Assembly (NCBI GenBank): GCA_020216785.1
Contig: JAIWNO010000276.1
Location: forward strand, 1 to 10,000
Length of the DNA stretch: 10,000 bases
Source of the DNA: Desulfomonile sp.
Lineage (GTDB): Bacteria > Desulfobacterota > Desulfomonilia > Desulfomonilales > Desulfomonilaceae
Reading direction: 5' to 3'
The position numbers were made by a program, and so were the translations under genes. This document shows positions 5,988-10,000 of this stretch, one piece after another (position 1 is the stretch's first letter; each line of letters starts with the position of its first letter). The notes beneath the pieces are model-generated. The model was not told the origin of the DNA. It saw only the letters and a list, made by a program, of their open reading frames with translations, and searched no databases.

Positions 5988-6305
5988 ATGCCAACCATCG
6001 AAATCGAAGGAAGAACGTTTGAAGTTGACGAGGACGGGTTCCTGCAGGATCCCGGCCAGTGGAATGAAGAGGTCGCCCGCCTTTTCGCCAAGACTGAAGG
6101 CGTCGAGGAAATGACCGACGAGCACTGGAAGCTGGTTAATTACATCAGGAACTACTACATGGAGTTCAACATTGCTCCGATGATCCGGAAGCTCTGCAAG
6201 GATACCGGCTTCAAGCTCAAGAAGATCTACGAGCTTTTTCCGTCAGGACCTGCGAAGGGCGCTTGTAAAGTGGCCGGACTTCCCAAGCCCACCGGTTGCG
6301 TCTAG
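5988..6305 (+). CDS. dsrC: DsrC, sulfur-trafficking partner of dissimilatory sulfite reductase
   Basis: The protein has 105 residues, the normal length for the DsrC/TusE family. It shows the family N-terminus (IEIEGRTFEVDEDGFLQDP), the central helices (HWKLVNYIRNYY, IAPMIRKLCKDTGF) and the C-terminal arm FPSGPAKGACKVAGLPKPTG followed by Cys-Val. Both functional cysteines are present with exactly ten residues between them (C93 and C104), the mark of true DsrC rather than one-cysteine homologues. In sulfate reducers DsrC receives the sulfur of sulfite from DsrAB as a trisulfide, which is then reduced at the membrane by DsrMKJOP. A third cysteine, in KLCKDTGF, is not part of the known mechanism. 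The gene stands alone, away from dsrAB, as is common in this group, with a strong ribosome site and a large terminator. Confidence 0.96.
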   Translation: MPTIEIEGRTFEVDEDGFLQDPGQWNEEVARLFAKTEGVEEMTDEHWKLVNYIRNYYMEFNIAPMIRKLCKDTGFKLKKIYELFPSGPAKGACKVAGLPKPTGCV

Positions 6306-6342
6306 GATTTGGTCTCTCCAACAGGAGCCAACCCGGCAGATT

Positions 6343-6428
6343 AAAAAGAGCGGGAGCGCAGAATCGATTCTCTGTCCGCGCCGTGAGTCGGCGCAGGGCG
6401 GGGCGGTTCGCGATCCCTCTTTTTTTTT
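6343..6428 (+). terminator. Large compound hairpin terminator, probably bidirectional
   Basis: The outer arms AAAAAGAGCGGGAGCGC (6343-6359) and GCGATCCCTCTTTTT (from 6410) are complementary apart from small bulges. They enclose two smaller stems: the perfect palindrome AGAATCGATTCT (6360-6371) and GCGCCG/CGGCGC (6378-6394). A run of nine T (6420-6428) follows, so it ends dsrC transcripts. Read from the other strand the same outer stem runs into TTTTTAA, so it can also end the converging tolC operon. Confidence 0.7.
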
Positions 6429-6442
6429 CTGCTTCAGGCCCC

Positions 6443-6847
6443 CTATTGGCTGGAACGGGACCCCATATTCCTCTGCCTGCCCGCAGCGGACAACTGTGCC
6501 GCAGCTTCGGCCTCGGCAGCCCTCCGCGCGGCTATCCGGCCCAATTTCGCTTCGTCCCGCAATAATTGCTGAAGTCTGCGATTGCAATTGAGCAGGTCCG
6601 TTTGGGCCACCCGGTTGATGTTGCCCTGAATATCCCTGAGGTTTTCGCGAGCCATTCTGATGCAGCGGGTGACGACCCTCAACTCGCGCTGAATAGCCGC
6701 CCGCTCAATGGTGAGGAAATTACCTAAAATCTGCCCGGTCCCTGCCGGCAGGTTGGCCGCTGAATCTCCGACAGCCTGACCGAAAGCGGGGGATGTGGCG
6801 GCTGCGCCCACCAGGATGAACGCTGCGAGCATTTCGAGTTTTGTCAT
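6443..6847 (-). CDS. Exported helical protein of unknown function, in operon with the TolC-family gene
   Basis: The protein has 134 residues. The ATG at 6847 is chosen because GGGGAGG lies ten bases upstream and because it begins a Sec signal peptide (MTKLEMLAAFILVGAAATSP AFG, cleavage near residues 23/24). After a Gly/Ala-rich linker, residues about 42-118 are one long predicted helix pattern, strongly charged and likely coiled coil (ERAAIQRELRVVTRCIRMAR, then LLNCNRRLQQLLRDEAKLGR), ending in Ala/Glu repeats and a short Ser/Arg tail. Two cysteines at 62 and 88 lie in this helical part and could form a disulfide in the periplasm. It starts 19 bp after the tolC-like stop, so the two are probably co-transcribed. 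I do not recognise the family. A role connected with the TolC-like channel is inference from position. Confidence 0.72.
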   Translation of the reverse strand: MTKLEMLAAFILVGAAATSPAFGQAVGDSAANLPAGTGQILGNFLTIERAAIQRELRVVTRCIRMARENLRDIQGNINRVAQTDLLNCNRRLQQLLRDEAKLGRIAARRAAEAEAAAQLSAAGRQRNMGSRSSQ

Positions 6848-6866
6848 CTTAACACTGCCTCCCCGC

Positions 6867-8300
6867 TTACCTGAGCACTCCCATCGCCCGTTCGAGCACT
6901 GCCCGGCTGATTCTGTACTGAATGAGGGATGTGTAGTACTCGCCCTCGGCTTGAGCCAGCTGCCGTTGCGCATCGAGCACTTCGATGTACGTGGCGACCT
7001 GCTCCTTATACCGCTCCTGGTTGATCCGGAAGTTCTCCCGACGGAATTCCACGGCCTTCCTGGTGTCGAAGATGTTGCTCTCGTACCGCTTCATATCGAG
7101 GTACGCCTGCTTCACCGCCTCCATGATCTGTTCCACAAGAAGCTGCCGTGAAACGAACGCGCGAGCATGGGCCGCCCGCCGTGCCTGCACCGTCTCGCGG
7201 GTACGGAACATATCGAATGCCCACGACAACGTTCCCTGGATCTCCCAGTTGTTCACGGCTTCCTTGTCAAGCGCGTTCCAGTCGTCATTGAGTCTTGTCC
7301 CCTGGACCTGGAGCGCCACCGACGGCAAAAGGTCTGCCTGTGCTACTCGTATGAGGGCCAGGGCCTGGTCCACCGAGATGTTGGCCTGCCGGATTTCCAG
7401 CCGATTAGCCGCGGCGATCTCATAGACACCCGGCAGGGTGTACCCGGATGGAGCGTACCCATAGTCGTGGACAATTTTCGTCGGCGTGTCTTGTGGATAG
7501 CGGAGCAGGAAATTCAGCGCGGCACGCGCTTTCTCGATATCAGTCACCGCTTGGGTCCTCTCGATCCGGGCCTGAGCCAACTGGCCTTCCGTGGAGAGCA
7601 CATCGACTTTGGGAACGACACCGGCCTTGTAGAACTCCAAGGTCTGGTTCCTGAGGGCCTCAAGCGCCCGGATGGACTGGTCTGCCACCTCAAGGAGCTT
7701 CTCTCCCTGCATAAGCTCATAATAGGCCTCATACACTTCCAGGGCTACATCCTGGCGTTCCACTTCCACTTGAATACCCGCGTAATCCACTCCGAGACGA
7801 GCATACTTGTAAGCGTTCACGAGTTTGCCGCCCGTGTAGACCGGCTGGGTAATAGTCCCGACGAGAGTGAATGATCGGTACGGGTCGATTCTGTACGGGT
7901 AATCCGGATTAATTACAGGTGAGGGCACTCCGTTATCAAGCCCAAAACGAGCGGTCCATCGGCTGTCGTGGGCATTGGCCAGGGCCTGGGTGGTCCCCGC
8001 ATCCATGTACTTGCTCGCATTTGCGATGTACTGTAACTGTCCTTGAGGAAAGAAATCCGAATACGCGGAACGACGCTCGCTCTCCCGTTCCTGAAGGGTC
8101 AACTGTGCCTCGGGTATGCGCAGGTTTTGATTGAGGGCGATAGCCACGGCCTGGGACAACGCCAGCCTGGGCCCGTCGCGCTGCGCCCTCCGGCTTGGCT
8201 TCTCAGCCCCGAGCGCGTCCGTCAGCGGTGCGAGTCCGGCGACGACAGCAGCGGAAATGGCGACGAATAGCGCAAACGTCGCGGCTCTGGCTTTGTGCAT
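6867..8300 (-). CDS. TolC-family outer-membrane efflux channel
   Basis: The protein has 477 residues, the usual length for TolC/OprM-like channels that span the outer membrane and reach into the periplasm to join tripartite pumps or type I secretion. The ATG at 8300 starts a Sec signal peptide (MHKARAATFALFVAISAAVV, cleavage near ALGA/E, residues 32/33), with GGGAGG about 11 bases upstream. Two OEP-type repeats are visible: the first from LALSQAVAIALNQNL to about residue 250, the second from YEIAAANRLEIRQANISVDQ to the end. Both contain long coiled helices, including the family-like YTSLIQYRISRAVLERAMG end. No lipobox cysteine follows the signal, so it is TolC-like rather than an OprM-type lipoprotein. 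No adaptor or pump gene is in the window, so its cargo is unknown. It leads an operon with the 134-residue protein. Confidence 0.9.
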   Translation of the reverse strand: MHKARAATFALFVAISAAVVAGLAPLTDALGAEKPSRRAQRDGPRLALSQAVAIALNQNLRIPEAQLTLQERESERRSAYSDFFPQGQLQYIANASKYMDAGTTQALANAHDSRWTARFGLDNGVPSPVINPDYPYRIDPYRSFTLVGTITQPVYTGGKLVNAYKYARLGVDYAGIQVEVERQDVALEVYEAYYELMQGEKLLEVADQSIRALEALRNQTLEFYKAGVVPKVDVLSTEGQLAQARIERTQAVTDIEKARAALNFLLRYPQDTPTKIVHDYGYAPSGYTLPGVYEIAAANRLEIRQANISVDQALALIRVAQADLLPSVALQVQGTRLNDDWNALDKEAVNNWEIQGTLSWAFDMFRTRETVQARRAAHARAFVSRQLLVEQIMEAVKQAYLDMKRYESNIFDTRKAVEFRRENFRINQERYKEQVATYIEVLDAQRQLAQAEGEYYTSLIQYRISRAVLERAMGVLR

Positions 8301-8354
8301 AACCCCATACCCTCCCAGCAAGACAACATGGCGCCGGTCCCAGCGACGGCACAC

Positions 8355-8382
8355 ATATGCATTCGCCGTTGGCGAGTACAAT
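8355..8382 (-). promoter_or_regulatory. Weak candidate promoter of the tolC-like operon
   Basis: On the minus strand TTGTAC (8382-8377) and CATATG (8360-8355) are spaced by 16 bases, 54 bases before the ATG at 8300. A small inverted repeat TCGCC-AAC-GGCGA fills the spacer and could be a protein-binding site. Neither hexamer is strong. Confidence 0.25.
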
Positions 8383-8453
8383 CCGGGCGACTATTTAAAA
8401 AGATTACCTTCAGTCCACCGTTTCGCAAACACTGTGGAGCATTGCCAACAGCA

Positions 8454-8516
8454 TTGGTGGGACAGGCATCCTGCCTGTCATCCATTTCCGGGCAGGCAAG
8501 ATGCCTGTCCCACCAA
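8454..8516. repeat. Long inverted repeat of a dispersed extragenic type (GTGGGACAGGCA family)
   Basis: The arms at 8454-8477 (TTGGTGGGACAGGCATCCTG and CCTG) and 8493-8516 are 24 bases long and complementary at 23 positions, around a 15-base loop. Each arm is also palindromic by itself (GACAGGCA-TCC-TGCCTGTC; GGGCAGGCA-AGA-TGCCTGTCCC), so the unit can form one long hairpin or two small ones. Repeats with this GGTGGGACAGGCATCTTGCC core are, from memory, spread through many bacterial genomes and give false ORFs containing RQDACPT. There is no T-run, so it is not a standard intrinsic terminator. It lies between two minus-strand genes. Confidence 0.85.
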
Positions 8517-8590
8517 CCAAGTAATCTTCGCCTTCTTTTCATCGTCCCTAGCCAAGTGAGCGCTACCCTGGCCAGGAAACGAAGCACTGC

Positions 8591-9817
8591 CTAAAGCATC
8601 ATCCTCGCGAAGACTTTCGCGTCCCCAATGAGGTGCTCTACCGGTATCCGCTCGTTGGGGGCGTGAGCCAATCCGAGGATACGCTGCCACACCGCGGCCT
8701 TGAGCCCTCGTTTCCGGAAGAACGCCGCCACCGTCTGACCGCCGATACCTACCGGACGAGCCTGTACGCCGTAGACCTCCTGCACCGCCTGCGCACAGGC
8801 CACCACCACGGGAGCGTCCGCGGGGGTGGCAGGAGGGGCCTCGAACTTCATGCGTTCCTCGACGGCCACCTCAACACCGAATCGGGTTGCGGTGCGCGCC
8901 GCGGCCGCACGCATTTTGTCGAGCACGTGATCAAGCTTCACCTCGGGCAACACTCGGCAATCGAGGTAGAACACGTCTTCTCCCGGGATGGTATTAATGT
9001 TGGGGACGTTCGCCTCTTTCTTTGTGGGCTCGAACGTGCTCGTCGGCGGGTTGAAGAAGGCGTTCCGCTCAGAAAACCGGTCGGGCAGCCCCTCGTCCAG
9101 GTCGACAATGAGATGCGCCGCGGCCCTCAGTGAATTCACGCACCGGTCCGGACGACTCGCGTGACCCTGCCGGCCCGTGACCTTGAAGCCCACTTGCAGG
9201 AGATGCTTTTCCGCCACTTCGATATGGTCGGCGTTTGGTGTCCCTGCGTCGGGCACGAGAATCAGATCGTCCGGGGAAAACAGATCGAGGCGCTGCCGGA
9301 GCACGTATTCGAGGCCGTACTTGCTGCCGGTTTCTTCATCGGAGACCACCGCGAGGCCCACGTTAATGGCCGGGCCTCCCGTCTCTTTGACGCCGCGCAG
9401 CGCGAAGACGCTCGCCGCAAGGGCCTGTCCGTTGTCCTCCACCCCGCGGCCATTGACGAACCCATCCGCGCAAAACGGCCGGAACGGCTCGTATTCCCAC
9501 AGAGCACGCTCGCCGGGTGGCACGACGTCAATATGGCTGAGAATCCATAGTGTGCGGGAGGTGTCGGCGCCCTTGAAAACGGCGAGCAGGTTGGGCCGAA
9601 CTCCGTCAGGGACTCGCTCGTCGGGCGCATGGATTTCCACCGCCTCGTCGGGCCCCAGGGCGTCGATGACCTGTTTGACGGCCCGGTACTTCTCCATCTC
9701 TCCGGTTCCATGATTATCCGGACCCAGAGCTGGGATCGAGCAGATCCTGATGAGAAAGTCCACGCATTCGTCACGCAGCTCGTCTATTCTGCGAGCGGCT
9801 TCCGGAAAGCCCACCAT
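8591..9817 (-). CDS. M20-family zinc peptidase/deacylase (DapE/ArgE-like)
   Basis: The protein has 408 residues. The ATG at 9817 is chosen because GGGAG lies four bases upstream; a TTG seven codons earlier has no such site. The two-metal site of the M20 family is complete: H95 and D97 in SHIDVV, bridging D128 in GRGVEDNGQ, the catalytic/metal pair E161-E162 in SDEETGS, D190 in VPDAG and H385 in AHAPNER. A lid/dimer domain is seen around residues 205-320 with its GHASRP signature (H219). Family members hydrolyse amide bonds of acylated amino acids or peptides, for example succinyl-diaminopimelate or acetylornithine. The usual DxKG after the bridging Asp is DNGQ here, which points to a separate subfamily, so I do not assign dapE or argE. 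It is cytoplasmic and has its own promoter; its leader holds alternating hairpins. Confidence 0.9.
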   Translation of the reverse strand: MVGFPEAARRIDELRDECVDFLIRICSIPALGPDNHGTGEMEKYRAVKQVIDALGPDEAVEIHAPDERVPDGVRPNLLAVFKGADTSRTLWILSHIDVVPPGERALWEYEPFRPFCADGFVNGRGVEDNGQALAASVFALRGVKETGGPAINVGLAVVSDEETGSKYGLEYVLRQRLDLFSPDDLILVPDAGTPNADHIEVAEKHLLQVGFKVTGRQGHASRPDRCVNSLRAAAHLIVDLDEGLPDRFSERNAFFNPPTSTFEPTKKEANVPNINTIPGEDVFYLDCRVLPEVKLDHVLDKMRAAAARTATRFGVEVAVEERMKFEAPPATPADAPVVVACAQAVQEVYGVQARPVGIGGQTVAAFFRKRGLKAAVWQRILGLAHAPNERIPVEHLIGDAKVFARMML

Positions 9818-9831
9818 ACCTCTCCCACGAA

Positions 9832-9858
9832 GCAACAATCCTTGTTGCCCTGCAACAA
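9832..9858 (-). promoter_or_regulatory. Alternating inverted repeats in the leader of the M20 gene
   Basis: GCAACAA (9832-9838), TTGTTGC (9842-9848) and GCAACAA (9852-9858) are separated by three bases each. In the minus-strand transcript the middle copy can pair with either neighbour, giving two mutually exclusive 7-bp hairpins with triloops. One of them ends six bases before the ribosome site GGGAG. It may be an attenuator-like switch or simply a repeated operator. Confidence 0.45.
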
Positions 9859-9875
9859 CAGTCTGAAATTGTCAT

Positions 9876-9903
9876 GTTATGTAAATCACCGGAAAGGTGT
9901 CAA
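9876..9903 (-). promoter_or_regulatory. Probable promoter of the M20 gene
   Basis: On the minus strand a perfect TTGACA (9903-9898) is followed by 16 bases and CATAAC (9881-9876), which matches the -10 consensus at four positions. A small CACC/GGTG inverted repeat (9887-9890, 9896-9899) lies at the -35 edge of the spacer. The leader would be about 50 bases long and contain the alternating hairpins. Confidence 0.55.
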
Positions 9904-9961
9904 GGAAGAAAACGGTCGATCGCAATGCGCTCTCCTGCGCCACGGCCAAGAGAGCACGCCT

Positions 9962-9998
9962 GCAAAAAAAAAGAGGTGCCGACTGCATTGGCGCCCGG
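9962..9998 (-). terminator. Possible terminator of an unseen upstream minus-strand gene
   Basis: Read on the minus strand, GGCGCC and GGCACC can pair with one mismatch around a nine-base loop, and the stem runs into TC followed by nine T (9971-9963). The stem is short, and the window ends just outside it, so the call is tentative. Confidence 0.35.
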
Positions 9999-10000
9999 GT

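Noticed and set aside
4996..5994. Long minus-strand open frame of 332 codons
   Set aside because: It lies opposite the TPR gene and the dsrC leader, has no recognisable domain, and its composition (His, Ser, Arg and Pro runs) is typical of a shadow frame. It starts opposite the dsrC ribosome site region without its own signals.
8131..8559. Plus-strand open frames across the tolC upstream region
   Set aside because: They overlap the tolC signal-peptide region antisense and then run through the dispersed repeat, with no supporting signals.
8222..8587. Minus-strand open frame containing WWDRHLACP and RQDACPT
   Set aside because: This peptide pattern is a translation of the GTGGGACAGGCA inverted repeat, which produces spurious hypothetical proteins in many genomes.
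9161..9713. Overlapping plus-strand open frames opposite the M20 gene
   Set aside because: They are shadows made possible by high GC. The minus-strand frame contains all M20 metal ligands.
9832..9858. Three short alternating repeats considered as a CRISPR or tandem array
   Set aside because: The units are only 7 bases long with 3-base gaps and alternate in orientation. That fits hairpins or an operator, and no spacer structure or cas gene is present.

Overview
This window most likely comes from a sulfur-metabolising member of the Desulfobacterota (the old Deltaproteobacteria). The strongest pointer is a complete dissimilatory-type DsrC with both C-terminal cysteines. A PilZ protein with an N-terminal helical module that I associate with this group, a PlsB-type acyltransferase and Gram-negative envelope genes (a TolC-family channel and several signal peptides) agree with that. 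The species cannot be named from sequence alone.

Layout. Bases 1-327 hold the 3' end of an unrecognised gene, followed by a small ORF that starts at an ATGA overlap. A PilZ-domain protein lies at 383-916. Bases 917-1560 are mostly decayed mobile DNA: the C-terminal remnant of a tyrosine recombinase is cut by a short element of about 249 bp with imperfect terminal inverted repeats and a near-perfect 8-bp direct repeat. Next to it is an intact tRNA-Pro(GGG) on the minus strand, with a strong sigma70-type promoter and a hairpin terminator. The arrangement suggests an old integration event beside a tRNA gene. A small exported protein of unknown function (1933-2274) converges on, and overlaps by 13 bp, a long glycerol-3-phosphate acyltransferase gene (plsB, minus). 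Divergent from plsB is an exported TPR protein (5128-5592) with an extended -10 promoter. dsrC (5988-6305) follows after a 395-bp gap and ends in a large compound hairpin terminator that probably also serves the converging minus-strand operon.

That operon (8300 to 6443, minus) encodes a TolC-family outer-membrane channel and, 19 bp later, a 134-residue exported helical protein of unknown function. No inner-membrane pump or adaptor is visible. The gap upstream of tolC carries a long inverted repeat of a dispersed type (GTGGGACAGGCA...). The last gene (9817-8591, minus) is an M20-family zinc peptidase/deacylase. It has its own promoter, and its leader contains three alternating copies of a 7-base arm that can form two mutually exclusive hairpins just before the ribosome binding site.

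The genes are mostly unrelated housekeeping and envelope functions in short transcription units. I do not see a clear novel multi-gene system. The points most worth checking are the element inserted in the integrase remnant, the alternating hairpins in front of the M20 gene, and the small exported partner of the TolC-like protein.
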